Shown: piece after piece, positions 1-10,782 of the stretch
How the letters are laid out: every line of letters starts with the position of its first letter
How positions within the stretch are numbered: position 1 is the stretch's first letter
NCBI GenBank assembly: GCA_025765615.1
Contig: JAIVFJ010000079.1
Coordinates: forward strand, 124,001 to 188,000
Reading direction: 5' to 3'
DNA length: 64,000 nt
From: Zopfochytrium polystomum
Lineage: Eukaryota > Chytridiomycota > Chytridiomycetes > Chytridiales > Chytridiaceae
Made by a program: the position numbers and the translations under genes
Notes under the pieces: model-generated
What the model was told of the DNA's origin: nothing
Database searches by the model: none
What the model saw: only the letters and a program-made list of their open reading frames with translations

Positions 1-2
1 CG

Positions 3-1288
3 GGGCTTGATGATCTCGCTATAGTTTGGAACACGATCAGACGTCATCGTGTAACTACTTTGGGGAAATTGAAAACGGTTTTGGACGCTTCACTTGCTGG
101 ATTTAACGTTAAGTGTATAAAAAGTATGTTCCTGCGTGCCATTGATGCAGTTTCACACACTGACGCTCTTTTTTCTTCCGTCGCAAAGCTAAGCTTGTGA
201 AGAAGTTCGAAGACTCTGTAAATGCAGTGACTGACAAAATTGACGGATGGGTGGCATACCCGAGAACGAAGGTAAGGCAGTCTTTCGGGATTCATGATGA
301 TAATAAAAACATTGCAAACTTTCCAGCCCAAACCATATGCTACGTACAAGAACGTCGAAAAGGCCTTGAACGCCTATAAGGCAAAAATTGACAACGCCTT
401 GATGGGTGCCGAGGACGTCGTCTGCACAAAAAATCGAGAGTGCGCAACGTTCTTGGTGAATAGCCTGAGTGCGGCAGATTTCCCTGGGGGTTTCAGCAAG
501 GATGACATGGAATCTCTGAAGGCCTATGTGACAGCTCTCCCTGAAGCGGACCAGGAAGTCGCCAAACAGATTCTCGATCAGGTAACGCTCGCTGATCCCA
601 CCCCGATAAATCCTGGTCCCTTCTTCCAATTCGGTTTACGATCTTTTCCCGAAGTACGTTTCCTGAATTTTAGTCTTAATTTGTCCATAATCCTTTGTTA
701 ACACTCAACCTTTTCAGCTCGTTCGTGCTAAAAGAGCTGCTGATGTGAAAAGAGCTGCCGGTGGTTCCGGTTCTGCTAAGTCTTCGTTCCGAAGCGGAAG
801 TCAAGTCCAAGGATTCCGTGGAAGCTCCAAACCAAGCGGATCAAGTGGAACAGTAGGCAGCAAAGGCATTGACTCTAAAAAGCTTTTCGAACAAACGAAA
901 GCACACCAAGGTCAGTCCCTGATTTTCTTGACTTTCGGATATTAAATATTCTGTACACCTTGCAGACAGAATTCTCAAAATATTAGTTGAGAAGCATCCA
1001 AAGAAAGCAGCAACACTTCGCAAGCTGGCAAACGAAGCATTAACGTCCTGGAAGCAAAACTGGAATACCTTTGTCGCACGCTTGAATAATCTACGTCGAA
1101 GCAAACCCAAGGCATCTGTTTCGACGAAGACGAACGCTCCAGTCAAACGAGTAAAGGCTGCTCCCAACGCCAAGGCGAAAGCAGCGCCTCCAAGACGAAA
1201 GACAAGAATGACCGCTAAGCCTGCTGTAAAGACTGGAAAAGTTGGTACGAGTACGACCGCAAAGACTACGAAGGCTCGATCAAAGTAA
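3..1288 (+). CDS. 3' part of an unrecognised multi-exon gene with a Lys-rich tail
   Basis: The gene is cut by the left edge of the window. Five exons join in frame: 3-123, 189-270, 327-580, 718-910 and 966-1288, ending in TAA. All four introns are 55-137 nt with GT..AG ends, and the first donor is GTATGT. The encoded part is helical and charged in its first half. A Ser/Gly-rich linker follows, then a very basic C-terminus rich in Lys, Arg, Ala and Thr that resembles histone H1-like or nucleic-acid-binding tails. I recognise no family. A nuclear or DNA/RNA-binding role is only inferred from the tail. The first exon contains a DLAIVWN stretch that resembles a motif in the neighbouring F-box-like family (DMVVVWN), which may be chance. 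The start codon lies outside the window. Confidence 0.6.
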
Positions 1289-1311
1289 AAAGAACAGTAT
1301 TGTCAGCAGTA

Positions 1312-4051
1312 ATGGGAAGTCATGAAGGGGTTGTGAAAAAGAAAAGAAAATTCATCGTGCCTGACATGTCAACTCAATCGTCGATGACCCCCCGACTGTT
1401 TTGCCTTGCCGACGACGTGCTGATTGCAGTCTGCCGGTTCCTGACGCTTTCCGATCTCGTAAGCCTGTCTCACTGCTGCACCCTTGCCCGATCGGTTGTT
1501 GGTGGCCACGTCGTCCCTGCATTGCTGCTTCGCCCACTTCTCCACATAGCCAAAGCTTCAGCCACAGAAGCCAGCCGCCACCACTGGGACGATCGATCAG
1601 CTGAGCCTGGTCCTTTCTCATTTTCTGCGCTGGTTGCAATCCGATGCTGCATTGATTTGCGCTGCACGTTCGATATACGGGACTTGGACATCGATGATGC
1701 TGTAACAGTCATAAAGTCTATCCCTGTCCTATTTCCAATCGAATGTCTCTTGAGCGAGTTCGATGAACTGGGGGAACCACTTCTTGACCATCTTGTCACA
1801 GATGCTGTGAATGCATACTGTGGGGATGGAACCGTGAAGCCGGGATTTTCTATTGCACTGGTACCTTTTGACATTCGATTTGCATTCTGGAAAGACTTGA
1901 TGGAGACACCGAAGACCCGTTATGATATGTACTTGCTCACCCGCAGTTTTGACCCGGTTCAGGCTGAAGCTGCTTTTAACTACTTGGAATCTCGTATTCG
2001 AATCTTTACTGAAAGCTATGATATTGTCGAGAATGAAGCGATGGAAAACAGACAAGAAAGCTATGACAGCGATCGTGAATATTACGATAATGAGCAGGTC
2101 GAAGAGATGAAACAAAAACCATGGTTACCATTGGTGCTGGTCAAAGCCCTTGTATCTCTTCTTCCAGCACTTGCTGCTCGCTCGATGGAAATGGTCCGGC
2201 AAGCTTGGGAACACATCTGTGTGCTTGTGTTTACCGCCAAAGCATCATTTCCGTACGCTCATATCGTTCCTGATTGTGTGTCTGCCAGTTCTGATTGGAT
2301 TGTATTTTGGAAACAGTTTGTGATCCGTTTCCTTGATAGTCGTGATTTCAGTGATGCATCGCGGTTTATAGAGCACCTTCGTTCTGTTGATGTGGATGGA
2401 GTTGCTGAGGATACATTACTACAAGCATTTCAGGAACGAGAAGTGAACAACTCAGATATGCATTATTACCGCGCATTTATCGTCAGGCAACTGCGACTTT
2501 TACAGCGTTTTTGTTTTGTCGTAAATTTTGAACACGCTCCAAAGATCATTGCTGCACTTGCAGATATTGGAAGGACCATCAGAAACTTGCAGTTCAAAGC
2601 TAGGATCTGGGCATTATTGGAAAACTGTGTGAGCTTATTGGACATGCGCCTGTATAAACTGTTGACTGCTCTGAATGGACCCTGGACTTTGGGGCCCAGT
2701 AACGTCAATGACAAGGTCAAGTTCCAATTAGACGTCGAGGAGATTGTTCACTTTTGCATCGACGTGAATCACAAAGATGGCGTCCAAATAAGCCCCCTTG
2801 CACTGGCAGTTCTTCCAATCTGTGGTGGCAAGGATTTGCATCTCACCTATATTCGTTCCGCTGTTATGCTCAAGCATGAAATCGATTTGACAGAACTCTG
2901 TAGTTTGTTGTCGGGCGAACGGTTCAGGACAGCTTTTGTGCTTGCAATTGACATGGAATGGCTGAAGTTGCTGGACTGTCTGTGCCAAAACAAGTTGGAG
3001 CTTCATCGTCAGAATTTGCTTGAGCATTGCATTCCTATCCTTGTAGTCACAACTGAACAAACAAAAAGGCGTTGGAAAACTGATTAGTCGTTTGGCCCCT
3101 GACATGAACGAAAGCAAGTTGATTGAGATCCTCGATTCTATCCTTCTCATTCTCCCACAATATTCTCTGGAAACTAGTATGGATCCTGACATCCACGAGT
3201 TGGGTTTTCCTGCAGTCATTGGTGCCCTTGCACAGCGTGGATTTTCGGCGCGAATACAGCCTTTGGTGCAATTTTTGTACAACATTATAGCTCATGAATA
3301 CTGGTTGCAGAAATTCTCGTCTTCCTTTAAAGAATGCGTCCTCATTTTGGAATCAGTGATATGCCATCTCAGCCCCATAAAGTTTGCGGACGTGGCTTTG
3401 CTTTGGAACAGAAGCTACAAAGACCCAGAGATTTTTACCGAAACATTGGCTACAGCATCCGCGAAGCAGATGGCCGGCCTAATCAACACCAAATCTGCTT
3501 CTATCAGCGATGTAGAAAGGTTATTGATTGCAGCCCTTGAACATGCCCAGCAGGAATATCATCTGCGTAGTGGGATCCTTGTAATGAAAGTGGTTCGCCA
3601 GCTACACCAAAGTGTAGTCGGATCCCCGACAGTGTCTCCAAGTATAACAGGCTCTCTACTATCTCTCCTAGTTGCGTACTTGAGCCAGCCGGAAGAAATC
3701 CACGATCCAAGCTCGGTCCCAGATAAACCAGAGATTGCATCGCCAGAGCTGGACTTTGTGACACAGATGCTGGCACCAGCGTTTGGTCTTGTTTACGAGG
3801 AAGCGGTGGCATGTTGTCTGAGAGAGGTGTGGGTACAGGCAACGTTCTGCAGGAGTGCAAGGTTCGTGTATTTAACGCGATCGGAGGAAGCAGGCTTTGG
3901 GTTTCGGAGGGTCTTGTCGGGTGCGGGTGAGGTTATCGCAGCATGGAAAGATGCATTGGAGAGAAAGGAAGAATGGTACATGGAGGTTTCATTTGGTGAG
4001 AGGGTGAAAATGCTATATAAGAAGTATGGGCTTGTCTGGGCGAACGAATAA
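1312..4051 (+). CDS. F-box-like protein, founder copy of a local family, with a one-base frameshift
   Basis: Translation starts at the ATG at 1312, the first in frame. An F-box-like segment follows a basic stretch: residues about 27-60 read CLADDVLIAVCRFLTLSDLV, the usual Leu-rich helix pattern that binds Skp1. The rest, about 850 residues, is helical with no LRR, WD or Kelch repeats that I can see, so the substrate-binding part is unknown. The frame breaks in an A run at 3063-3067. Upstream the frame ends at 3087; downstream it resumes one base over and runs to 4051. Three decayed paralogues downstream (6425-8415, 8556-8900, 8990-10390) align through this point without a gap, so one extra base is the simplest explanation: assembly error or recent mutation. 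The stop codon lies inside an AATAAA signal (4047-4052). The product would act as an SCF ubiquitin-ligase adaptor if the F-box is functional, which is inferred. Confidence 0.65.
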
Positions 4052-4476
4052 AAGTACGACTTGTCAACGAAATGTGTTCAGGTGTTTTGCGATAATCTTT
4101 AATTACTGGTGTATCCCACCCATTCCGGACACACAACAACTAACATATTCAATCACATAATGTCATAAGACGCTACTTTTATTGAACATCTTGTTCACTT
4201 ACTCCACTCACCTACTTCACTTCTTTCCTTTATTTCTTCACTTTACGTTACTTCACATATTCTTTGAATTTTTTTGGATTTTTTTCTTATCTTATTCTTT
4301 AGCATTCCCCCACACTATATGATGCCACTCGATCAGCACTAACATATTCAATTGTATTTCGTCTTTTGACTTGACCTTTATTGCACATTTCGCACCACCT
4401 TTCTCTCCAAAACATGTTTTTGTTCATCTCCACGCCCATTCCGGACAACACCTACACAATTTTTAATCTAGTTTCA
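4052..4476. repeat. AT-rich left flank of the NADAR island with degenerate direct repeats
   Basis: No gene is seen here. Two blocks recur: CCCATTCCGGACA at about 4118 and 4434, and CTAACATATTCAAT at about 4139 and 4339, each followed by related TTTATTG.ACAT sequence. Composition is more AT-rich than in the flanking F-box-like gene, which suggests the left part of an inserted element. No clear terminal repeat or target duplication was found. Confidence 0.35.
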
Positions 4477-4761
4477 TCAAACCAATACGCCAAATGATAA
4501 TATTCCACAGTGTCTCGTTATTAGTATAGCTCGTTCATTTGAAATTGGTAACCATACTTTTATAAATGTTTTTCCTTTAACTTTGTTGTATACATGTTCA
4601 TGTTTTCTAAAATTTTTTATTTCACTTTCCACTTTACTTCTTCTGAATGTGTATCCTGTCATTTTTTCAAATTCGATTTTTACATCAATCGTTCCTGAGA
4701 TATCTTTTATTGATATGTATCTCATCATTTCTCTTATTATTTCTGTTGGTAACTTCGTCAT
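4477..4761 (-). CDS. Small F-box-like protein
   Basis: A single-exon frame of 94 residues starts at the ATG at 4761. Its N-terminus, LPTEIIREMMRYISIKDI, fits the first helices of an F-box. The rest is basic and contains a short Lys-rich stretch. No downstream repeat domain is present. Short F-box-only proteins of this shape are found in large DNA viruses and their integrated remnants, where they recruit host SCF ubiquitin ligases. The neighbouring NADAR gene and small zinc-motif gene have the same AT-rich codon use, so the three probably arrived together. A similar short F-box-like start occurs at 20,985-21,106 next to the D5 relic. Expression is unproven. Confidence 0.45.
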   Translation of the reverse strand: MTKLPTEIIREMMRYISIKDISGTIDVKIEFEKMTGYTFRRSKVESEIKNFRKHEHVYNKVKGKTFIKVWLPISNERAILITRHCGILSFGVLV

Positions 4762-4822
4762 ACTTTTCTTAATTATCTGTTATACATTTTTCAGTTTATT
4801 TACTTACTACACATTATTTTAC

Positions 4823-4886
4823 TATACAACACAACACACAACACAACACAACAACACAACACAACACAACACACAACACAACACAA
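4823..4886. repeat. ACAAC/ACACAAC simple repeat
   Basis: A tract of imperfect ACAAC and ACACAAC units lies upstream of the small zinc-motif gene. It is followed to about 4985 by scattered TTTTACTACACAA copies. Confidence 0.8.
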
Positions 4887-5050
4887 TTGAACATCTTTTA
4901 CTCCACAAAAATTTTACTACACAACATCTACAAAAATTTTACTACTCAACTACACAACTTCTTTTTACTACACAATTTTCATCACACTTTATTTTATATA
5001 AATCACGCTTTCACTTGTCACTGTCACAAGCAAAACTCATCCACTTCAAC

Positions 5051-5468
5051 ATGTCTGACATTGAAACAAAATCTGAGTCTGACGTAAAACTCGACGATAT
5101 CGAATTCAACGTACAAATCGTTCTCCTCGACATATACAAAAAGATGGACAAGATTCTTGATATTCTCAATAAGCTTGAGGTAAGTGTAGTTAACATATTT
5201 CGTTCTTTGAACTAACAAATTTTAGATGGAAGAAACTACTTCTGTTAAAGCTAAACTCACAATCGAAAAGCCCAAAGAACTTCCAAGCTCTTCGACAACC
5301 AAAGCTACAACTTCTACGCCGACTTGTCTCGGGAAAACTACAAAGAATCTTCCATGCAAGCGCAAACCTTCAAGCGATCCCAACATTCATCCCTACTGTT
5401 CTACTCATGTTTCTCAACGCAAAAATGTCTCGTGTCTGTCTGAAGAATATGTCGATGATTGCGAATAA
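5051..5468 (+). CDS. Small two-exon protein with a Cys-Cys-Cys-His zinc motif
   Basis: Exon 1 (5051-5179) starts at an ATG and encodes an acidic N-terminus followed by a short coiled-coil-like helix (DIYKKMDKILDILNKLE). A 46-nt intron (GTAAGT..TTTTAG) leads to exon 2 (5226-5468). The joined product has 123 residues. The C-terminal half holds C-x-G-K-T-x4-P-C-K-R-K-x(n)-Y-C-x2-H, a compact zinc-binding motif common in short proteins of large DNA viruses and some mobile elements. Function is unknown; a DNA- or protein-binding role is inferred from the motif. As in the F-box-like gene upstream, the stop codon overlaps an AATAAA signal. The gene converges on the NADAR gene, with only about 13 bp between their stops. 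Confidence 0.55.
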
Positions 5469-5481
5469 AAAAGAACACTTC

Positions 5482-6414
5482 TTACACCATTTTTTTCTTT
5501 ATTTCTTCTCGTACTTCTTCCAACAATTTTCCAAGTAAGTTTTGCACTTTATTTGTCCATATCTCTGATTTAAATCGTCCATTTTCTTCCAATTTTTTAT
5601 TTCCTGTTTCCACCAATTTTTTACCTAATTCACCTACAAACTTTCCTCTCAAACCTTTTCTCATCACTGACATCATATCTTGCAGTTTCCATTTTTCTTC
5701 AAATCTTGCTTTTATTAAATCTTTCACTTTATCTTTACTTACTCGATTTCTTCCTGATTTTCCTTCATTCATTCTTTCCCACACATATTCTCTATATTCC
5801 TCTTTACCTCCTATTTTCTTACATTCTTTTCCACTTTTTCCTCTAATTCTTTTTATGTAACTTGGATCAATTCTTCTAAACTTTTCACATTGATAGTATT
5901 CTTCTACACTTCCATATACTTCTCCATCAACTTCTACTCTACATGGATACAAATTACTTAACCAACTTTTTTCTCCTCGAAATTTAATCACATCTTTTTG
6001 CTCAATCATAACACTTGTTTGATCATCTTCTTCCATTGCTGATGTTTCTCTCTCTTTTCCTTTTCTGTTGTCAATTTCATTTTCATTCACATTTTCACCA
6101 ACGTCATTTTCATTTTCTCTTTCTTTCCCTTTACTTGACGACGACGCTACTATTGATTCTCTTTCCATGTTTTTTCTTATTGCTTCCATCAAATCTTCCA
6201 TTTCTTCTGTATTTTCTTCCGTATTTTCGTCTGTTTCTATTACATCAGACACGTCTATATCCATTTCAGGTGCCTTTCTTTTCCTATCTTTCTCGAAATA
6301 TCTTTTGACTTTCTTTATCAATCTTGGGGTTCCATCCTCTGTAAAGGCTGTCTCTATGGTTGTTATCCATTTCTTGTTTTTCGACAAACCACTTCTTAAC
6401 TTGAGCTTTTTCAT
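5482..6414 (-). CDS. NADAR-domain (YbiA/RibX-like) protein
   Basis: The C-terminal half (about the last 160 residues) is a NADAR domain. The visible blocks are KFRGEKSWLSNLYPCRVEVDG, then YGSVEEYYQCEKF, and finally SEIWTNKVQNLLGKLLEEVR, matching the family's N-terminal aromatic block and the closing N-x-L-G-x-L-L-x-x-V-R helix. Known NADAR proteins are N-glycosidases that act on ADP-ribose-linked substrates; some remove ADP-ribose from guanine in DNA and others act on riboflavin intermediates. The N-terminal half is acidic, low in complexity and rich in Glu, Asn and Ser. The frame is open to 6468, but the first 18 codons run antisense through DNA homologous to the F-box-like family (6425 onward). 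The ATG at 6414, just inside the island, is therefore the likely start, giving about 310 residues. There are no introns, and AT-rich codon use suggests foreign origin. Confidence 0.7.
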   Translation of the reverse strand: MKKLKLRSGLSKNKKWITTIETAFTEDGTPRLIKKVKRYFEKDRKRKAPEMDIDVSDVIETDENTEENTEEMEDLMEAIRKNMERESIVASSSSKGKERENENDVGENVNENEIDNRKGKERETSAMEEDDQTSVMIEQKDVIKFRGEKSWLSNLYPCRVEVDGEVYGSVEEYYQCEKFRRIDPSYIKRIRGKSGKECKKIGGKEEYREYVWERMNEGKSGRNRVSKDKVKDLIKARFEEKWKLQDMMSVMRKGLRGKFVGELGKKLVETGNKKLEENGRFKSEIWTNKVQNLLGKLLEEVREEIKKKMV

Positions 6415-6424
6415 CAACTTTCCG

Positions 6425-8415
6425 CCCAAGCCATAAACTCTTCCATCAAGGTCGGGCAATCCCTTCACCTGAGGCCATTTGAGATGCGCTTGGAATTCTG
6501 GAAGGGCTTGATTGATAGAGCTGATAACGGTGACGGTGCTCTCATCAACTTACTGACCAGCAGCTTTGAAAGCAATCAAGCTTTGGAAGCGCTTCAATAC
6601 TTGGAAACCTATGTCAAAACTCATCTTGAAACCCTTGTTGAACGTTGCAAAACGATTTCGATTGCAGTCGAAAATGAATCTGAGCGGGAATCTGAAGAAG
6701 ATTCTTCTTTACAATTACCACAATTGCTGGTTACAGCTGTTTTGGCACTTATTCCCGCACTCTCTGCAGGCAGTGTCCGTCAAGCATGGGACCTCCTTTA
6801 TATACTTGAATTCACTGTCAAGACAGAATGATCAGAACCAATTGGTGTTTTTCGGCCCATTTGCACCAGTCCTGATTGGATTCCTTTTTGGAAACAAATC
6901 GTGGTTCGAGAAATGGATCCCAACAATTCTGGTAAACAAAGGATATGGTTTGCGCGTTTCTTGGATTCGGACACTGCGATGGGACTCACAGTTGACACTA
7001 TGCTACAAACCATCTCCGAACTTGAAATCGACAAGTCTGATGCCCTTGTCTATAAAACATTCATTGAAAGGCAACTCAATTTATTCGATCAACTTTGTCG
7101 AAATGTGATTGGTGAACAAGCACCAAAGCTTATTGCTATTCTTGCCGATATTGTAAGAACAATGTCATTTGAAGAATCTGGCTATATGTTAAATTGTTTG
7201 AGTTCCTTGGACTTTCGTTTGTCTGAACTGCCTTATCACTATGTTGGACCCAGCAGTGAAGAATTCAAATCAAATGTTGACTTGCTGGTTGGCTATTCCA
7301 ACCTCCAAACCTCATATTCGACCACACTAAACTATCTTCCAATTTGTGGAGGCGATGATTGTCATATCAAGTATATTCGGTCAGCAATTGAGGTTGATTG
7401 GAACGCTTACATTGCAGCTATTTGTCGCAAATTGTCAGGTCACCGCTATCATTCTACATTTGTGCTTGCTATTGAGCTCGAACATTTGGATCTGCTTTAC
7501 AATTTAGCCAACAACAAGTCTGAACTCCGCTTACACCACATTGAAAAATGCATGCCCATAGTATTGTCAAAACTAAACAAAGTGGAAGGCGTTGGAAAAC
7601 TTATTACCTGCTTGGCCCCGGAAATGTCGAACGAAATGCTTCTTCAGCTTTTAAGCGCCATTCTGACGTTTCTTCCACATTATTCTGTTGAAAATTCTGT
7701 GGATCGGGACCTTCATGATAGCTGCTTTCCAGAACTGTCAAACATCCTAGCACAACGTGGATTTGTGGAGCACGTACAGCTGTTGGTTCAATTTTTATTC
7801 CGAAACATTGATTACAATTGGTTTCGTTCGGAGGTTGTGGAAATCTCAGTGATACGACATCTAAGTTTGATTACTCTGTCTGATATGGTCGTGGTGTGGA
7901 ACAGAATTCAGAGGACGTCGCCATACTCGGAGGCATTTACCACAGCATTTACTGAACAGACGGCTATCCTTATCAACAAAAAATCTGCATCAATTGAAGA
8001 TATGGAACGTTTGCTGCTTGAAGATCTTGAACAAGGTCGCAGGACACTTTACCCCTATGGCTCAGGACTTTCTCTCTAGCGTGGATTCCGAGTGATGTCC
8101 GCCTGCTTTGCAAACGAGTCGTTGGTTTCCAATCAGCATCTCCAAGGATTACACATTCTCTGATGCATCTCCTTTCTGCTTGCTCGAACAATCATGCCCG
8201 CCACACTATAAATCATCTTGAATTACCCCCTGAATCTAACGTTCAATCACCTGAACTGGATTATGTTGCTCAAATGTTGGATCCTGGCTCTGGACTCGTG
8301 ATTACAAACAATGTCGCCAGCTGCTCGAAGGAAGTATGGGTGGAGGCAGTCTTCTGTGAGGCTTGGAGATTTTTTGAATTGAGGGCGACGTCCAAGGAAT
8401 TCCCCGTGAGCGGCT
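6425..8415 (+). pseudogene. Decayed second copy of the F-box-like family gene, 5' truncated
   Basis: This copy lacks the F-box end. It begins abruptly at 6425, at the edge of the NADAR island, in a segment also present at 8671 (CCCAAGCCATAAACTCTTCC). It then follows the founder gene colinearly. A single in-frame TGA at 6829-6831 interrupts it, after which the same frame stays open from about 6832 to 8079. Beyond 8079 the homology continues in other frames, with the SPELDYVAQMLDPGSGLV block at about 8245. The long open stretch of about 390 codons suggests recent inactivation, or that the TGA is an error. No function is expected from the truncated product. Confidence 0.75.
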
Positions 8416-8555
8416 TGCCATTTCTTATTGATCCCATCCTCCGAATTGCGCTCATGTCAGTTACGAAGCACTGCGGGCCAAAGATGAAGTTCCATAGCCC
8501 TTTCTTCTTCTCCACATTGGTCGCTGTTGGAGCTACATAGATCTATCCTACGCGT

Positions 8556-8900
8556 TTGATCTTCATGGTTCAGAGGAAGATCATGCGACTTTACAATCAA
8601 TTCCCTATTCTATATCCCATCGATCTCATCGTCCAATCCCCTGCCTGCTATTTGGACAATCTTTCAACCCAAGCCATAAACTCTTCCGTCGAGGTCGGGC
8701 AGTCCCTTCGGCTGAGGCCATTTGAGATGCGTTTGGAATTCTGGAAGGGCCCGATTGAAAGTTCATCGTGGTGACGTTGCTCTCATCAGTAATGGGACGT
8801 CGTTAACCGCGGGTGCTAAATCAGTACATGTGCAATTGAAGGCTCTTTGGGAACTGATTCCTTGATTTTATCGTCGCTAATCTGTCCGCAGCCGTCCGTG
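8556..8900 (+). pseudogene. Fragment of a third F-box-like family copy
   Basis: The stretch encodes LYNQFPILYPIDLIVQSP and then the QAINSSVEVGQ and MRLEFWKGPIE blocks, matching the region after the F-box in the founder gene. Stops follow, and weak homology continues to about 8900. The segment 8671-8765 is close to 6425-6520, so copies two and three share a recent ancestor. The fragment abuts the inverted fourth copy, giving a tail-to-tail arrangement. Confidence 0.65.
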
Positions 8901-8989
8901 AAGTAGCGTCCTTTTTTTTCCCTTGTCGTTCTTCAACGATTATAGTGGTTCGACTCACAATTCGAACACACAGGAGCTCATTGAGCGTG

Positions 8990-10390
8990 GAAATAAAACC
9001 TGTTCATCACCGCTCAAAAAATTGTCTCAAAAATGTTTCACGACGTTTTTCTGCTTGGTTCGACAATGGTGCTCGCTTCACTCGGAATCCACGCCAGAGA
9101 GAAAGTCCCGAGCCAAAGGGGTAAAGTGTCGTGCGACCTCCTTTCAAGACAGTAAACGCTGTGGTAAATGCCTCCGAGTATGACGACGTCCTCTGAATTC
9201 TGTTCCACACCATGACCATATCGGATAGAGTTATAAAGCTTAGATGTCGAATCACTGACATTAATACATTTTCCACAACCTCCGAACCAAAACTCCAAGT
9301 GTAATCAATGTTTCTGAATAAAAATTGCACCAAAGGCTGCACGTGCTCCACAAATCCGCGCTGCGCTGGGATGTTTGACAGCTCACAAAAGCAGATCCCG
9401 TGGAGGTCGCGATCCACAGTATTTTCAACAGAATAATTTGGAAGGAACTTCAGAATGGCGTTGAAAAGCTGAAGAAGCATTTCGTTTGACATTTCCGGGG
9501 CCAAGCAGGCAGTGAGTCTTCCAACACCTTCCTCCTTGTTTAGTTTTGACAATACTATAGGAAAACATTTTTCAATGTGGTGTAAACGGAGTTCAGACTT
9601 ATTGTTGCCCAAATTGTAAAGCAGATCCAAATGTTCGATGCTCAATAGCAAGCACAAATGTAGAATGGTAACGCTGGCCTGACAAATTGCGACAAAGATC
9701 GTCTGTGTAAACATTCGGATCAATCTCAATGGCGGACCGAATATACTTGAAATGACAATCATCGCCTCCACAAATTGGAAGATAGTCGAGTGGCGACGAA
9801 TATAGGTTTTGGAGGTTGGAATAGCAGCCAACCAGCTCGTCAACATTTGTTTTGAATTCTTCACTGCTGGGTCCAACATAATGATAATTAATGCAGTTCA
9901 GACAGACGACAGTCCAAGGAACTCAAACAAGTCATAAGACCAGAATATTTTTCGAATGACATAGTTCTTACAATATCAGCAAGAATAGCAATAAGCTTTG
10001 GTACTTGTTCGCCAATCACTTTCGCATTCACATAGAGACAAAGTTGATGCAGTAATTTGAGCTGCCTCTCAACGAATGCTTTATAGGCAGGGACATCAGA
10101 CCTGTCGATTTCAAGTTCGGAGATGGCTTGTAGCATCGTGTCAACTGCGAGTTCCATCACCTTGTCGAAATCAAAGTAACGCCAAAGCTATACACATTGT
10201 TTACCACACTTGTTAGGATCCATTGCTCGGACCACGATCTGTTTCCAAAATGGAATCCAATCAGGACCAGGATCCGGACTGGTGCAAATCGGCTGAAAAA
10301 CACCAGTCGGTTCTGGCATTTCTGTCTTGACAGTGAATTCAAGTACATAAAGGAGGTCCCACGCTTGACGGCACGACCCTATTAAGATTT
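8990..10390 (-). pseudogene. Inverted, frameshifted fourth copy of the F-box-like family gene
   Basis: Read on the minus strand from about 10,390, the frame encodes RQAWDLLYVLEFTVKTE, then the block around WIPFWKQIVVRAMDP. It shifts frame, continues through IGEQVPKLIAILADIVRTMSF, shifts again, and runs through ELRLHHIEKCFPIVLSKLN and MVMVWNRIQRTSSYSEAF to about 9000. All blocks match copy two in order. Several frameshifts and stops make it non-functional. At 10,202-10,385 its upstream end breaks off into unrelated DNA. With the third fragment it forms an inverted pair. Confidence 0.75.
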
Positions 10391-10500
10391 GTGTCGAAAA
10401 AGTCAGCAGGCCTTTCTCCACAGAAAAAAGAACAGAAAAAAACTGAGAGTCTTGCCTTTGACCCAGTGCAGACAGGGCATTTGGGATTTGTACACAGCCA

Positions 10501-10782
10501 TTGCAAGAAAACATTCCCCCCCTCCCCCCCCCCAACAACAACGAAGCCCACACCACACTCAAAGACTATCTCCCAGACATCACACAGGTGCGAGACCAGG
10601 GAACCACAGGCATCTACTCCTACGAGGAGCCCGTGGTCCCCCTATCTTGGCCCCTGATGGAGTCTCTGTGGGAACACCTTCGGGGCAATGAGACAGGCGC
10701 CAGCGAGATTCCGAAGAATCAACCAGTCAGGCGGCAAGTCTTCTGTGCGGACGAAAGGCGGCCTATAAAGAGCGTACGATGA
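10501..10782 (+). CDS. Possible short coding exon, unrecognised
   Basis: A 93-codon open stretch follows a C-rich tract and encodes a fairly complex sequence with a YSYEEPVVPLSWPLMESLW block. It starts at an ATG and ends at TGA. No family is recognised and no splice partners are obvious. The opposite strand (10,719-11,159) is also open, with a Gly/Asn-rich repeat, so this call is weak. Confidence 0.2.
   Translation: MQENIPPLPPPNNNEAHTTLKDYLPDITQVRDQGTTGIYSYEEPVVPLSWPLMESLWEHLRGNETGASEIPKNQPVRRQVFCADERRPIKSVR

Noticed and set aside
5482..6468. NADAR gene start at 6468
   Set aside because: The first 18 codons are antisense to duplicated F-box family DNA; the ATG at 6414 is inside the island.
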